Shown in pieces: positions 53,997 through 63,583 of a DNA stretch of 64,000 nt. Origin of the DNA: an uncultured Roseovarius sp. (GTDB taxonomy: Bacteria; Pseudomonadota; Alphaproteobacteria; Rhodobacterales; Rhodobacteraceae). The DNA lies in the NCBI GenBank assembly GCA_947496175.1, contig CANMBU010000003.1, positions 1 through 64,000 on the forward strand, read 5' to 3'. Each line of letters opens with the position of its first letter. The first letter of the stretch is position 1. A model generated the notes under the pieces. It ran no database searches, was not told the origin of the DNA, and was given only the letters and a program-made list of their open reading frames with translations. The position numbers and the translations under genes were made by a program.

Positions 53997-54962
53997 CTAG
54001 AGAAAGTCCCGTTCAGGCATCAACACACTTTGTTCTTCCGCACGTTCATAGGCGGCGCGCAGCGCGCGGCGAAACCGTGGTCCGGGCGTATTCTGCAGTA
54101 CGTGATTGCAAAACTGAGCTGTAAGATAGAGCCGGCCGCCATCCTCCAGCCTTGCCAGGGCAGATTTGAGGTAGGGCGGGTCTTCGCGCCGGACACGGAA
54201 CAGGCGTGCAAGGCTTAGGATGTCGAGCTTGTCGGCGCTCATCTGAGCCAGCAGGCGCAACAGCACTTTCATGCGAATAAGGCCCTGATCCAAACGGGGG
54301 CCCATAAACCGCATGCGAAAACGCGTCACATTGGAGCGTTTGAAGAGGGCGGCATGCATGGCGTCTTCTTCGATTTCCGGATCGTAAAGAATGAACGCCT
54401 TGTCGGCGGCATCCAGCATATCCGGCGCATAGCCGTACCGCGTGGTGAAATCGAGACGGCGCATGCGGCGAAACCGGTCATCCCATTCGGTGAGACGCGG
54501 ATCAAGCGTGGCTTGCGGCTGAATAGCCAAGACACGCGCGCCCGGAGAGGCCACTGAATAGGCCGCGGCGGCATATCCACAGGGGCCCGCGCCGTAAAAA
54601 ATCACCTGATCAAACTCCTCGAAGAACCCATCATCAATCAGTTCATCGAAAAAGCCGTAGACACGTCCTTCACGAAACCAGGTGCGTCCTGTGCAAGTCA
54701 GGCAGAGATGTGACCAGCCCAGAGCCTTGGCCATTTGCCAGCCGATCGGTTGGGCATCAGTCGACGTGTCGCTCAGGGTGTCAAAGGCTTCAAAGCTCAC
54801 CAGAAGGGTCTGTTTTCCGGCGATATAGACCGCGCCGTGCTTGGATCCCAAGGATTTTGCATACCCGTCAGGCGGCATGGCGGCGGCCAACCGTTCCAGC
54901 CATTCTTCCCAGCTGAGCCCGGACAAGGAGATGTCCAGGACAGAAGGATAATCGGAACTCAT
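53997..54962 (-). CDS. Conserved hypothetical protein, alpha/beta-hydrolase-like
   Basis: A 321-residue cytoplasmic protein. FDQVIFYGAGPCGYAAAAYSVASPGARVLAIQPQATLDP resembles a nucleophile-elbow region (G-x-G-x-x-G with no obvious serine) of the alpha/beta-hydrolase fold. The C-terminal part is arginine-rich (FRRALRAAYERAEEQ). I recall relatives annotated as phosphoadenosine phosphosulfate reductase, but none of the reductase motifs are visible and I would not use that name. It diverges from the AAA ATPase at 55145. Confidence 0.6.
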   Translation of the reverse strand: MSSDYPSVLDISLSGLSWEEWLERLAAAMPPDGYAKSLGSKHGAVYIAGKQTLLVSFEAFDTLSDTSTDAQPIGWQMAKALGWSHLCLTCTGRTWFREGRVYGFFDELIDDGFFEEFDQVIFYGAGPCGYAAAAYSVASPGARVLAIQPQATLDPRLTEWDDRFRRMRRLDFTTRYGYAPDMLDAADKAFILYDPEIEEDAMHAALFKRSNVTRFRMRFMGPRLDQGLIRMKVLLRLLAQMSADKLDILSLARLFRVRREDPPYLKSALARLEDGGRLYLTAQFCNHVLQNTPGPRFRRALRAAYERAEEQSVLMPERDFL

Positions 54963-55144
54963 GCTCGATCCTCAAACTACAATGGGCCGCTTTGCGCGGC
55001 TTTCTGGGGGAAACGCTAGGCATCAATCTGGGCGAAATCATGAAAATTGAAGGGTTTTGGCGGGTCGAGGGCGTGTGGGCTTGGCGGTGCTGGCCTTGAC
55101 CTTGGATGGTGGACATGCAGTTCTCTGAGCAGGAAGGAGCGCCC

Positions 55145-56053
55145 ATGACCGCATTGAAGACGATAGACGATGTAGATCGGCTTTTGGCCGGACAGAACTA
55201 TGTCTGCGACCGGGCTTTGAGCACCGTTGTGTTTCTGGCGCTGCGGCTGGGGCGGCCGATCTTTCTGGAAGGTGAGGCCGGAGTGGGCAAAACTGAGATT
55301 GCCAAGGCGTTGGCCGCGGGTCTCGGGCGGCGGCTCATTCGGTTGCAGTGCTATGAGGGCTTGGACGCCTCCAGCGCTGTTTATGAATGGAATTTCGCGC
55401 AGCAGATGATTGCCATACGGGCGGCAGAAGCGGCCGGCGACGTCAAAAGCGATGCATTGAACACAGCGCTCTTTACTGAAGAATTCCTGATCGAGCGCCC
55501 CTTGCTTGAGGCCATGCGCCCGCAGGAGGGTGGCCCTCCAGTGCTTTTGATTGACGAGCTGGACCGTACGGATGAGCCGTTTGAGGCGTTCCTGCTCGAA
55601 GCTCTCAGTGATTTTCAGGTGACGATCCCGGAATTGGGCACAATCGAGGCGCCCGAGCCGCCCATTGTGGTTCTGACGTCAAACCGCACCCGCGAGGTGC
55701 ATGACGCCCTCAAACGGCGCTGCCTCTATCATTGGGTGGATTACCCCAGCTTCGAGCGTGAAATCGAAATCCTGCACGCCCGCGCCCCCGAAGCCGCCGC
55801 GAGCCTCAGCCATGAGGTGGTTGCCTTTGTGCAGCAGCTGCGCACCGAAGATCTCTTTAAAAAGCCCGGCGTGGCCGAAACCATAGACTGGGCCAAGTGC
55901 CTTCTGGCGCTTGATGTGATCAGCCTCAGTCCCGAGGTCATCGCCGACACGCTGGGTGCGATCCTGAAGTATCAGGATGACATTGCCAAGCTGCAGGGAT
56001 CAGAGGCCAAGCGGATCTTGGATGAGGCGAAGGCGAGTTTGGAGGTCGCGTAG
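55145..56053 (+). CDS. MoxR-type AAA ATPase (CoxD-like)
   Basis: A 302-residue ATPase from the ATG at 55145 with AAGGAG close upstream. Walker A is LEGEAGVGKTEIA (residues 41-53), and Walker B is VLLIDELDRTDEPFEAFLLE (from about 133). SNRTREVHDALKRRCLYHWVDYPS is the sensor/arginine-finger region. It precedes a VWA protein; such MoxR-VWA pairs assemble or insert metal into enzymes, and CoxD/CoxE do so for CO dehydrogenase-type enzymes. The coxSLM genes downstream support that role. Confidence 0.9.
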   Translation: MTALKTIDDVDRLLAGQNYVCDRALSTVVFLALRLGRPIFLEGEAGVGKTEIAKALAAGLGRRLIRLQCYEGLDASSAVYEWNFAQQMIAIRAAEAAGDVKSDALNTALFTEEFLIERPLLEAMRPQEGGPPVLLIDELDRTDEPFEAFLLEALSDFQVTIPELGTIEAPEPPIVVLTSNRTREVHDALKRRCLYHWVDYPSFEREIEILHARAPEAAASLSHEVVAFVQQLRTEDLFKKPGVAETIDWAKCLLALDVISLSPEVIADTLGAILKYQDDIAKLQGSEAKRILDEAKASLEVA

Positions 56054-56054
56054 T

Positions 56055-56110
56055 GCTTCTTTCTTGTCAAAAATACCCTGGGGGCTTGGGGGTGAAACCC
56101 CCAATCAAAA
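56055..56110. repeat. Dispersed intergenic hairpin repeat, copy 3
   Basis: TTCTTTCTTG, then ATACCCTGGGGG, and a perfect stem TTGGGGGT (56086-56093)/ACCCCCAA (56097-56104) with a GAA loop. Compared with copy 1, both outer and inner stem pairs changed from C-G to T-A together. It lies between the AAA and VWA genes. Confidence 0.8.
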
Positions 56111-56113
56111 GAT

Positions 56114-57367
56114 ATGCCTGAATACGCCCCCCTCGATCTCCCCGAAAATCCCAAGCTCACGCACAACATCACCCACTTCGCGCGCGCTTTGCGCAAGGCG
56201 GGTCTGCCGGTGGGGCCGGGACGGGTGATGGACGCCATTCGGGCGGTGCAGGCGGCGGGGTTCACCTCAAAGACGGATTTCTTCTTCACGCTGCGCGCCT
56301 GTTTTGTGAACCGCCCCGAACAGCGGGCGGTCTTTGCGCAGGTCTTCCGGCTTTACTGGCGCGATCCGCGGTATATGGAGCATATGATGTCGCTCATGCT
56401 GCCCGCCATCAGAGGCGTGCAGGAGGATCGCACGGCCAAGGCGGCCGAGAAACGCGCGGCAGAGGCGCTTTTGGATGGCATAGAACCTGAGATACCCGAG
56501 GCGCGGGAGGATGAAGGCGAAGAAACGCTGATCGAGATCGACGCCTCTCTCACCATGAGCCGCGAAGAAAAGTTCAAGACGCTCGATTTTGAGCAGATGA
56601 GCACGTCCGAGATCGCCGAGGCCAAGCGCATGCTGGCGCGGCTCAGCCTGCCGGTCAAACCCTTTGCCTCACGCCGGGGCATGCCATCCCATACGGGTCA
56701 CCGCATTGATGCGCGCAAGACGCTGCGCGCAGCGATGCGGCGCGGCGGCGAGATGCGGCGCATTCATTTGCAAAAGCCGCGTCCGCGCTGGCCCAATCTG
56801 GTGGTGCTCTGCGACATTTCCGGCTCGATGAGCCAGTATAGCCGCATGGTGCTGCACTTTCTGCACGCCGTGGCAAATGAGAAGGGCGCCGGTTGGGCCA
56901 AGGTGCATGCCTTTACCTTCGGCACGCGGCTGACCAACATCACCCGGCATCTGGCGACGCGCGATGTGGATGCGGCACTTGCCGCCGCAGGGCAGGAAGC
57001 GCAGGATTGGGAAGGCGGCACACGGATCGGGGCGTGTTTGCACTGCTTTAATCGTGACTGGTCACGGCGGGTCATGGGGCAGGGCGCGGTGGTGCTTTTG
57101 ATCACCGATGGGCTTGATCGCGATGATGCCGACAGCCTTGCACATGAAATGCAGCGGCTGCATCTTTCGTCCCGTCGCCTCATCTGGCTCAACCCGCTGC
57201 TGCGCTGGGATGGATTCGCACCAAAAGCCACGGGCATTCGCGCCATGCTGCCGCATGTGGATTCCTTTCGGGCAGGCCATTCCATTGCCACGCTCGAAGA
57301 TCTGGCCGACGCAATTTCAAAGGCGGGCGACATGGGCGAAAAGGCCAGGTTGATGGCGATGCTCTGA
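56114..57367 (+). CDS. VWA-domain protein (CoxE-like)
   Basis: A 417-residue protein. The C-terminal VWA domain has the MIDAS motif D234-I-S-G-S in NLVVLCDISGSMSQYS, plus the later GGTRIG and LLITDGLDRDDAD. The N-terminal part is helical (HNITHFARALRKAGLPVGPGRVMDA). CoxE-type proteins act with the MoxR ATPase upstream in maturing the molybdenum-copper or related centre. The genes are separated only by the hairpin repeat. Confidence 0.9.
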   Translation: MPEYAPLDLPENPKLTHNITHFARALRKAGLPVGPGRVMDAIRAVQAAGFTSKTDFFFTLRACFVNRPEQRAVFAQVFRLYWRDPRYMEHMMSLMLPAIRGVQEDRTAKAAEKRAAEALLDGIEPEIPEAREDEGEETLIEIDASLTMSREEKFKTLDFEQMSTSEIAEAKRMLARLSLPVKPFASRRGMPSHTGHRIDARKTLRAAMRRGGEMRRIHLQKPRPRWPNLVVLCDISGSMSQYSRMVLHFLHAVANEKGAGWAKVHAFTFGTRLTNITRHLATRDVDAALAAAGQEAQDWEGGTRIGACLHCFNRDWSRRVMGQGAVVLLITDGLDRDDADSLAHEMQRLHLSSRRLIWLNPLLRWDGFAPKATGIRAMLPHVDSFRAGHSIATLEDLADAISKAGDMGEKARLMAML

Positions 57368-57405
57368 GCCTTGTAACGCGCCGCATGCAGGATCATAGTG
57401 CGCCC

Positions 57406-58374
57406 ATGACTGACCGCTTTGACACGATACCTGAGATTGCTTTGGACTGGCACCGTGCGGGTAAAGGCGTTGCTTTGGCCACGGTGGTGCAGACCTGGGG
57501 CAGCGCGCCGCGCCGCGTGGGCAGCCAGTTGGTGATTTCCAGTGAGGCCGAGATCGAAGGCTCGGTCTCGGGCGGCTGTGTCGAAGGCGCGGTCGTGGCC
57601 GAAGCGCTCGATGCGATCGAAGACGGCAAACCTGTGATGCTGGAATATGGCGTGAGCGACGGCGATGCCTTTGCCGTCGGGCTGGCCTGCGGCGGCACCA
57701 TTCGGGTGTTGGTGGAGCCGGTCGGCGCAGTGATGCCAGTGGCACTTCTGGAAGCGCTTGTCGCGGCGCGGGATGCGCGGCAGCCGGTGGCTTATGTGAC
57801 AGGCATGGCAGCTGAAAGACGGCTGGTGCATGACGGATTTGTGGACCGGTTTCGCATGGACCGCTCGGGCTTTGAGGAGGACGGCGAGACATTCATCGCC
57901 ATACACAATCCACCTTTGCGGATGATTATCGTCGGAGCCGTGCATATCGCGCAGGCATTGGTGCCGATGGCTCGGATTGCCGGGTTTGACCCCCTTCTCA
58001 TTGACCCTCGCGAAAGCTTTGGGTCCGAGGCGCGCTTTCCCGGCGAGACGATCCTGCATGACTGGCCCGATGAGGGCGTGGCGGCATATGGTTTGGACAC
58101 GCGCACGGCGCTGGTTCTTTTGACCCATGACCCCAAGCTGGATGATCCGGCACTTGAGGCGGCGCTGCGGTCCGACGTGTTCTATATCGGGGCGCTTGGC
58201 TCGACCCGAACCCATGCCAAACGTGTGGCGCGGCTGACGGAAAAGGGCTTTTCTGACGCTGAGATCGCGCGCATCCACGGCCCGATCGGTCTGGACATTG
58301 GGGCATCAAGCCCATCCGAGATTGCCGTGGCCATCCTGTCGCAAATGATCCGCGTCTTGAGGCAAGGTGCATGA
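57406..58374 (+). CDS. XdhC/CoxI-family molybdenum enzyme maturation protein
   Basis: A 322-residue protein from the ATG at 57406 (57385 is an alternative). The N-terminal XdhC domain has ATVVQTWGSAPRRVGSQLVIS and GSVSGGCVEGAVV. The C-terminal Rossmann domain has LRMIIVGAVHIAQALVPMA, ALVLLTHDPKLD, and YIGALGSTRTHAKR. XdhC proteins bind and sulfurate the molybdenum cofactor before insertion. It overlaps the next gene by four bases. Confidence 0.92.
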   Translation: MTDRFDTIPEIALDWHRAGKGVALATVVQTWGSAPRRVGSQLVISSEAEIEGSVSGGCVEGAVVAEALDAIEDGKPVMLEYGVSDGDAFAVGLACGGTIRVLVEPVGAVMPVALLEALVAARDARQPVAYVTGMAAERRLVHDGFVDRFRMDRSGFEEDGETFIAIHNPPLRMIIVGAVHIAQALVPMARIAGFDPLLIDPRESFGSEARFPGETILHDWPDEGVAAYGLDTRTALVLLTHDPKLDDPALEAALRSDVFYIGALGSTRTHAKRVARLTEKGFSDAEIARIHGPIGLDIGASSPSEIAVAILSQMIRVLRQGA

Positions 58375-59363
58375 AATTCGCCTCTGTCCCATTGGCTCAT
58401 GCAGAGGGCGCGATCCTGGCACATTCCGAACGCCTGACCGGTGGGCGCCTGCGCAAAGGTCAGGTCCTCGACGCCGAGGACATCGCGAAACTGCGCGCTG
58501 AGGGGCTGGCAGAGGTCACTGTCGCCGAACTGGAGCAAGGCGATGTGCATGAAGATGCCGCGGCGCAACTTCTGGCTCGGGCTGCCTTGGGCGATGCAGA
58601 GCACCTCAGTTTGAGCAACCCGTTTACCGGGCGCGTAAACCTGATTGCCGACAAGCCGGGTGTTGTTCTGATCGACAAAGATAAAATTACGGCCGCCAAT
58701 GAAATAGATCCGATGATCACATTGGCCACCGTCGCGCCCCTGTTTCAGGCCCATGCGGGCGGCATGGTCGCGACCGTTAAAATCATTTCCTACGCTGTGC
58801 CGGAGACGGCGGTGACGCAGGCTGCGCGGTTGGTACGCGGGTCGCTCCGCCTGGCTGCTCCGAAATACGCTACGGCCAGCCTGATCGTGAGTGACACAGC
58901 AGAAGGTCCAGGCCTGCGTGGCGTGGACGCCATCCGTGACCGGCTGACGGGTCTGGGCATGCGGCTCAGTCAAACCCTGAGCTGTCCGCATGAAATCCCG
59001 GCTTTGTCAGATGCCATTTCTTCGGCCAGTGCCGATGTCATTCTCATCCTGACAGGGTCGGCCACATCAGATGCACGGGACACGGCGCCTGAGGCGCTGC
59101 GCCGGGCCGGTGGAGATGTGACGCGGTTCGGCATACCCGTGGATCCGGGCAATTTGCTCTTTCTGGGTCAGTTAAAGGACCAACCGGTCATTGGCCTGCC
59201 CAACAGCGCGCGGTCTCCGGTGCTTCACGGCGCCGATTGGGTGCTCTCCCGCGTGGCATGTGGTGTGCCCATTTCGGGGCGGGATTTTGCAGCGATGGGC
59301 GTGGGCGGATTGCTCAAGGAAATCCCAACCCGGCCTCAGCCGCGGCGCATGAGCGGGCGCTAA
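58371..59363 (+). CDS. Molybdopterin-binding protein (MoCF/MoeA-like)
   Basis: A 330-residue protein. The C-terminal half has the MoCF-type pattern (KYATASLIVSDTAEGPGLRGVDAIRDRL, VILILTGSATSDARDTAPEALRRAGG, GNLLFLGQLKDQPVIGLPNSARSP). In relatives this domain is often fused to a MobA-like nucleotidyltransferase that makes the cytosine dinucleotide cofactor; here no such domain is attached. It likely supports cofactor loading for the coxSLM enzyme. Confidence 0.87.
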   Translation: MKFASVPLAHAEGAILAHSERLTGGRLRKGQVLDAEDIAKLRAEGLAEVTVAELEQGDVHEDAAAQLLARAALGDAEHLSLSNPFTGRVNLIADKPGVVLIDKDKITAANEIDPMITLATVAPLFQAHAGGMVATVKIISYAVPETAVTQAARLVRGSLRLAAPKYATASLIVSDTAEGPGLRGVDAIRDRLTGLGMRLSQTLSCPHEIPALSDAISSASADVILILTGSATSDARDTAPEALRRAGGDVTRFGIPVDPGNLLFLGQLKDQPVIGLPNSARSPVLHGADWVLSRVACGVPISGRDFAAMGVGGLLKEIPTRPQPRRMSGR

Positions 59364-59372
59364 GCGGGTGTC

Positions 59373-59403
59373 GCGGAAGGTGCGCATCCAGGCACACCTT
59401 CGC
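59373..59403. terminator. Possible bidirectional hairpin between converging genes
   Basis: GCGG-AAGGTG (59373-59382) can pair with CACCTT-CGC (59395-59403), with one bulged base, between two converging stops. No T-tract follows, so termination is unproven. Confidence 0.35.
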
Positions 59404-59426
59404 AGTTGAGCTTTCTGGATGCCTGG

Positions 59427-60389
59427 CTAGACCTGCGCGGGCACAAAGACATGGCTGCCGCAGTCTTTTTCGATCTTACCCGCATTGGGAAAGCCGAAAT
59501 GATAGCCGCCGATCATCATATTGTCGGCGATGGCCTTGTCCACCAGCGCCTTGCGGGTGGCGGTGGCCTTGTCCTTGTCGGAATCGAAGGCCAGCTGCCA
59601 GTCAAGGTTGGCCAAAAAGAGTGCCGGCACAATGATGGCGTCGCCGATGAGCAGGACCTGTTCGTCACCTGAAGAGATGTGGAAATTCACATGTCCCGGT
59701 GTGTGGCCAAAGCTTTCTTCGGCGCGCAGGCCGGGGGCCAGTTCGCTATTGCCCGAAAACTGCGTGACATTGTCCCATTTTGGAAAAGTCGCCTGAATGC
59801 GCTGGGCCAGTCCTTTGCGCCGCTCGGGCAGGGCTTCGATGATGGAGGGGTCGGTCCAGAACTTGTATTCCGTCTCGCCAACCATGATCTCAGCATTGGG
59901 GAAAAGCTGGGCGTTGTCTTTATCCATCAGGCCAAAGATGTGATCGGGATGCATGTGGCTGATGAGGACTTTGTCGACCTTGTCGGGGGTGATCCCGGCG
60001 GCAGCCAACCCTCCATTGGTGCCAAGTCCGGCGGTTGGCGCAAGCTGCCCGCCGGTGCCTGTATCCAGCAAAATGGTCTTTCCACCGGTTTTGACCACAG
60101 TATAGGCAAACTCGATGGGCACGTAATCTGTAGTCAAGTTGGCCTTTTTGAGGGCGGCTTTGATGTCGTCGCCGGGCACGCCGGGAGAGATCGCATCGAA
60201 GCCATCGTTTTGCCAGACGCCGTCATAGATCGAAATGATCTCGATATCGCCGATCTTGTAAGAGTAGTGGCCTGTCTTGCGCAGATCAGCTGCCTGGGCC
60301 GACGTCATAAAGGCAAGCTGGCCTGTCAGGCCAAGGGCCGCAACGCCTGCGCTGGATGCCAGAAACTGTCGTCTGTTGGGGGGTGTCAT
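59427..60389 (-). CDS. Tat-exported MBL-fold metallo-hydrolase
   Basis: A 320-residue protein from the ATG at 60389 (GGGAG 7 bases upstream). The N-terminus is a Tat signal, PPNRRQFLASSAGVAALGLTG. The metallo-beta-lactamase fold has H145-x-H147-x-D149-H150 in ISHMHPDHIFG, GHTPGHVNFHIS and LLIGDAI. It is a folded, metal-loaded periplasmic enzyme of unknown substrate. It interrupts the cox-like cluster on the opposite strand and diverges from coxS. Confidence 0.9.
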   Translation of the reverse strand: MTPPNRRQFLASSAGVAALGLTGQLAFMTSAQAADLRKTGHYSYKIGDIEIISIYDGVWQNDGFDAISPGVPGDDIKAALKKANLTTDYVPIEFAYTVVKTGGKTILLDTGTGGQLAPTAGLGTNGGLAAAGITPDKVDKVLISHMHPDHIFGLMDKDNAQLFPNAEIMVGETEYKFWTDPSIIEALPERRKGLAQRIQATFPKWDNVTQFSGNSELAPGLRAEESFGHTPGHVNFHISSGDEQVLLIGDAIIVPALFLANLDWQLAFDSDKDKATATRKALVDKAIADNMMIGGYHFGFPNAGKIEKDCGSHVFVPAQV

Positions 60390-60635
60390 GAAAAATCTCC
60401 CGGATGTTGGGGTGTGAGGAACCATTGATGGTGGTCTTCAAGGTTTTGCTTGGCAATACGAACTCGGCCAGGCTCAACAAACTGTGACTTTGTACCCTGC
60501 AAAGAGTGCCAGCTGTCGCGGACACTAACGCTGCGCCAAACTGACCTGAAAATGACGAAATTACAGGGTTCTCATCTGGCGGGGGGCGTGTTTAACTTCC
60601 TTTAGCTAATAACAAAGCCAAATAGGGAGGAGCCG

Positions 60636-61121
60636 ATGGCACAGGTCAGCATGACCGTGAACGGCAAGCCTGCGTCCGGTGAGATCGAAGGACGCACGCT
60701 TCTGGTAGATTTTATCCGAGAAAACTTGAACCTGACCGGCACGCATGTGGGCTGCGATACCAGCCAATGCGGTGCCTGCGTGGTGCATGTGGACGGCAAG
60801 GCAGTCAAGGCGTGCACCATGTTTGCGGCCGAAGCTGAGGGTGCCGAGGTCACGACAATCGAAGGTATGGCGGCGGATGATGGCACGCTCAATCCCGTAC
60901 AACAGGCGTTTCAGGATCATCACGGTCTGCAATGCGGTTTTTGCACACCGGGCATGGTGATGTCGGCCTCGGCGCTTTTGGCGGAGAACCCCAAGCCATC
61001 CGAGGCGGAGATCCGCGATTACCTTGAGGGCAATATCTGCCGCTGCACCGGGTATCATAATATCGTTAAGGCGATCCTGGCCGCATCGGGCCAGGACGTG
61101 AGCAACATCGCCGCTGAATAA
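60636..61121 (+). CDS. coxS: Form II CO dehydrogenase-like small subunit, 2Fe-2S
   Basis: A 161-residue iron-sulfur subunit, with GGGAGGAG 4 bases before its ATG. The plant-type cluster uses C40, C45, C48 and C60 ([22 protein letters not shown]); the second, all-helical cluster uses C100, C103, C135 and C137 (QCGFCTPGM and CRCTGY). It passes electrons from the molybdenum site to the FAD subunit. The order S-L-M is typical of form II enzymes. Confidence 0.95.
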   Translation: MAQVSMTVNGKPASGEIEGRTLLVDFIRENLNLTGTHVGCDTSQCGACVVHVDGKAVKACTMFAAEAEGAEVTTIEGMAADDGTLNPVQQAFQDHHGLQCGFCTPGMVMSASALLAENPKPSEAEIRDYLEGNICRCTGYHNIVKAILAASGQDVSNIAAE

Positions 61122-61129
61122 GGCGCGCG

Positions 61130-61180
61130 CTCATCAAGCCGGAGGCTTTCTTCGCGAAGAAGCCCACAAGGGTTGATGAG
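61130..61180 (+). promoter_or_regulatory. Intercistronic stem-loop between coxS and coxL
   Basis: CTCATCAA (61130-61137) and TTGATGAG (61173-61180) form a perfect outer stem. Inside it GGCTT-T-CTTCG pairs with CGAAGAAGCC (61144-61164, one bulged T). No T-tract follows, and the coxL ribosome-binding site GGGAGGA lies at 61195-61201. It may stabilise mRNA ends or set subunit ratios. Confidence 0.55.
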
Positions 61181-61208
61181 CAGATCAGAAAATAGGGAGG
61201 ATTAAATC

Positions 61209-63572
61209 ATGCCCAAAGATGGAGGCATCGGCGCCAGTTCCAAGCGGCGCGAAGACGTGCGGTTCCTGACGGGGAACGGCAACTACACAGATGACATCAA
61301 CATGCGCGGTCAGGCCTATGTGCATTTCCTGCGCTCGGATGTGGCACATGGCACGCTGAAGTCAGTCGACACTAAGGCGGCTGAGGGTATGCCGGGCGTG
61401 CTGCGCGTCTTTACCGGCGCGGATTTTGCCGAAGTGGGCGGGCTGCCTTGCGGGTGGCAGGTGACCGACCGGCATGGTGAGCCGATGCAGGAGCCTGGGC
61501 ATCCGGTTCTGGCCCAAGGCAAGGTACGCCATGTGGGCGATCCGATTGCCGCCGTTGTGGCTGAGAGCCGCGAGCAGGCGCGCGATGCGGCAGAGGCCAT
61601 TGAGGTCGATATTGACGAGCTTCCTGCAGTGATGGACATGAAGGCCGCTTTGGCTGATGGGTCCACCAAGGTGCATGACGATCTGACCAGCAATCTTTGC
61701 TATGACTGGGGTTTCGTTGAGGAAAATAAGGATGCCGTGGACGCGGCAATCAAAAGTGCCGCGCATGTCACCACGCTGGAACTGAAAAACAACCGGTTGG
61801 TGCCCAATGCGATGGAGCCGCGCGTGGCGGTGGGCGATTACAACCGCTCGACCGATGACAGCACGCTTTACACCACCTCGCAGAACCCGCATGTGATCCG
61901 CCTTTTGATGGGCGCGTTTGTTCTGGGCATTCCAGAGCATAAGCTGCGCGTTGTGGCCCCAGATGTGGGCGGGGGCTTTGGCTCCAAGATCTATCACTAT
62001 GCCGAAGAGGCATTCTGCACCTTTGCGGCTAAGGCGCTCAACCGGCCGGTCAAATGGACCTGTTCACGCTCTGAGGCGTTCATCTCTGACGCCCATGGCC
62101 GGGACCACGTGACGAAGATCGAATTGGCGCTGGATGCGGACAACAATTTCACTGCCGTGCGCACCGAGACTTACGCCAATATGGGGGCGTATCTGTCGAC
62201 TTTTGCGCCCTCCATCCCGACCTGGCTGCATGGCACGCTGATGGCGGGCAACTACAAGACGCCGGTCATCTATGTGAACGTGAAGGCGGTCTTCACCAAC
62301 ACGGTGCCGGTGGATGCCTATCGCGGAGCCGGGCGGCCTGAGGCGACCTATCAGCTGGAGCGCGTGATCGACAAAGCCGCGCGTGAGCTGGGGGTCGATC
62401 CGATTGCACTCAGACGACAGAACTTTGTCACCGAGTTTCCCTATGCCACGCCTGTGGCGGTGGAATATGACACCGGGGATTACAACGCCACGATGGACAA
62501 GCTTCTTGAGATGGCCGACATGTCGGGCTTTGAGGCGCGGCTGGCCGAAAGCAAGAAGAACGGCAAGCTGCGTGGGCTTGGCGTGAACTGCTATATCGAG
62601 GCGTGCGGCATTGCGCCCTCAAACCTCGTCGGGCAATTGGGCGCGCGGGCTGGTCTTTATGAATCCGCGACCGTCCGGGTGAACGCCACAGGCGGGATCA
62701 CGGTCATGACCGGCAGTCACAGCCACGGGCAGGGGCATGAAACGGCCTTCCCGCAAGTGGTGGCCGACATGCTGGGCATTGACGAGAGCATGATCGAGAT
62801 CGAGCACGGTGATACCGACAAGGCGCCCATGGGCATGGGCACCTATGGCTCGCGCTCCATCGCGGTTGGCGGCTCGGCCATGGTGCGCGCGACCGAAAAG
62901 ATCATCGCCAAGACCAAGAAGATTGCCGCGCATCTGATGGAAGCCTCTGAGGCCGATATCGAACTCAAGGATGGTCAGTTCAACGTCGCGGGCACGGATA
63001 AATCCGTGGCCTGGGGCGATGTAACCTTGGCCGCCTATGTGCCGCATAACTATCCGCTTGAAGAGATCGAACCGGGGCTGGAGGAAACAGCCTTCTACGA
63101 CCCGGCGAACTTTACCTACCCGGCAGGGGCGTATGCCTGTGAGGTCGAGGTTGATCCCGACACCGGCAAAGTCACCATCGAACGCTTTGCCGCCGCCGAT
63201 GACTTTGGTAACGTGATCAATCCGATGATTGTCTCAGGGCAGGTCCATGGCGGTCTGGCGCAAGGCATCGGACAGGCTTTGCTAGAGAATGCCGCCTATG
63301 ACGAGAACGGTCAGTTGCTCAGCGCGTCCTACATGGACTACGCCATGCCGCGCGCCGATGACGTGCCGTTCTATAGCGTTGATCATTCCTGCCAGACGCC
63401 CTGCACGCACAACCCTCTGGGTGTGAAAGGCTGTGGTGAGGCCGGGGCCATTGGCTCACCGCCTGCGGTGGTCAATGCAGTGGTCGATGCGCTTCAACGC
63501 GCAGGCCATGACGTCACCCATATCGATATGCCCGTGTCGCCCTCGCGCGTCTGGGCAGCCATGCAAGGGTAA
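61209..63572 (+). CDS. coxL: Form II CO dehydrogenase-like large (molybdenum) subunit
   Basis: A 787-residue molybdopterin hydroxylase subunit. [19 protein letters not shown] and the active-site loop [19 protein letters not shown] are clear; AYRGAGR (A370-R376) marks form II, whereas true form I CO dehydrogenases have AYxCSFR there. The C-terminal part has [21 protein letters not shown] with the conserved catalytic glutamate. The Cu-ligating cysteine of form I is absent, so CO oxidation should not be assumed; another hydroxylation substrate is likely. Confidence 0.95.
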   Translation: MPKDGGIGASSKRREDVRFLTGNGNYTDDINMRGQAYVHFLRSDVAHGTLKSVDTKAAEGMPGVLRVFTGADFAEVGGLPCGWQVTDRHGEPMQEPGHPVLAQGKVRHVGDPIAAVVAESREQARDAAEAIEVDIDELPAVMDMKAALADGSTKVHDDLTSNLCYDWGFVEENKDAVDAAIKSAAHVTTLELKNNRLVPNAMEPRVAVGDYNRSTDDSTLYTTSQNPHVIRLLMGAFVLGIPEHKLRVVAPDVGGGFGSKIYHYAEEAFCTFAAKALNRPVKWTCSRSEAFISDAHGRDHVTKIELALDADNNFTAVRTETYANMGAYLSTFAPSIPTWLHGTLMAGNYKTPVIYVNVKAVFTNTVPVDAYRGAGRPEATYQLERVIDKAARELGVDPIALRRQNFVTEFPYATPVAVEYDTGDYNATMDKLLEMADMSGFEARLAESKKNGKLRGLGVNCYIEACGIAPSNLVGQLGARAGLYESATVRVNATGGITVMTGSHSHGQGHETAFPQVVADMLGIDESMIEIEHGDTDKAPMGMGTYGSRSIAVGGSAMVRATEKIIAKTKKIAAHLMEASEADIELKDGQFNVAGTDKSVAWGDVTLAAYVPHNYPLEEIEPGLEETAFYDPANFTYPAGAYACEVEVDPDTGKVTIERFAAADDFGNVINPMIVSGQVHGGLAQGIGQALLENAAYDENGQLLSASYMDYAMPRADDVPFYSVDHSCQTPCTHNPLGVKGCGEAGAIGSPPAVVNAVVDALQRAGHDVTHIDMPVSPSRVWAAMQG

Positions 63573-63583
63573 GGAGATCAGAC

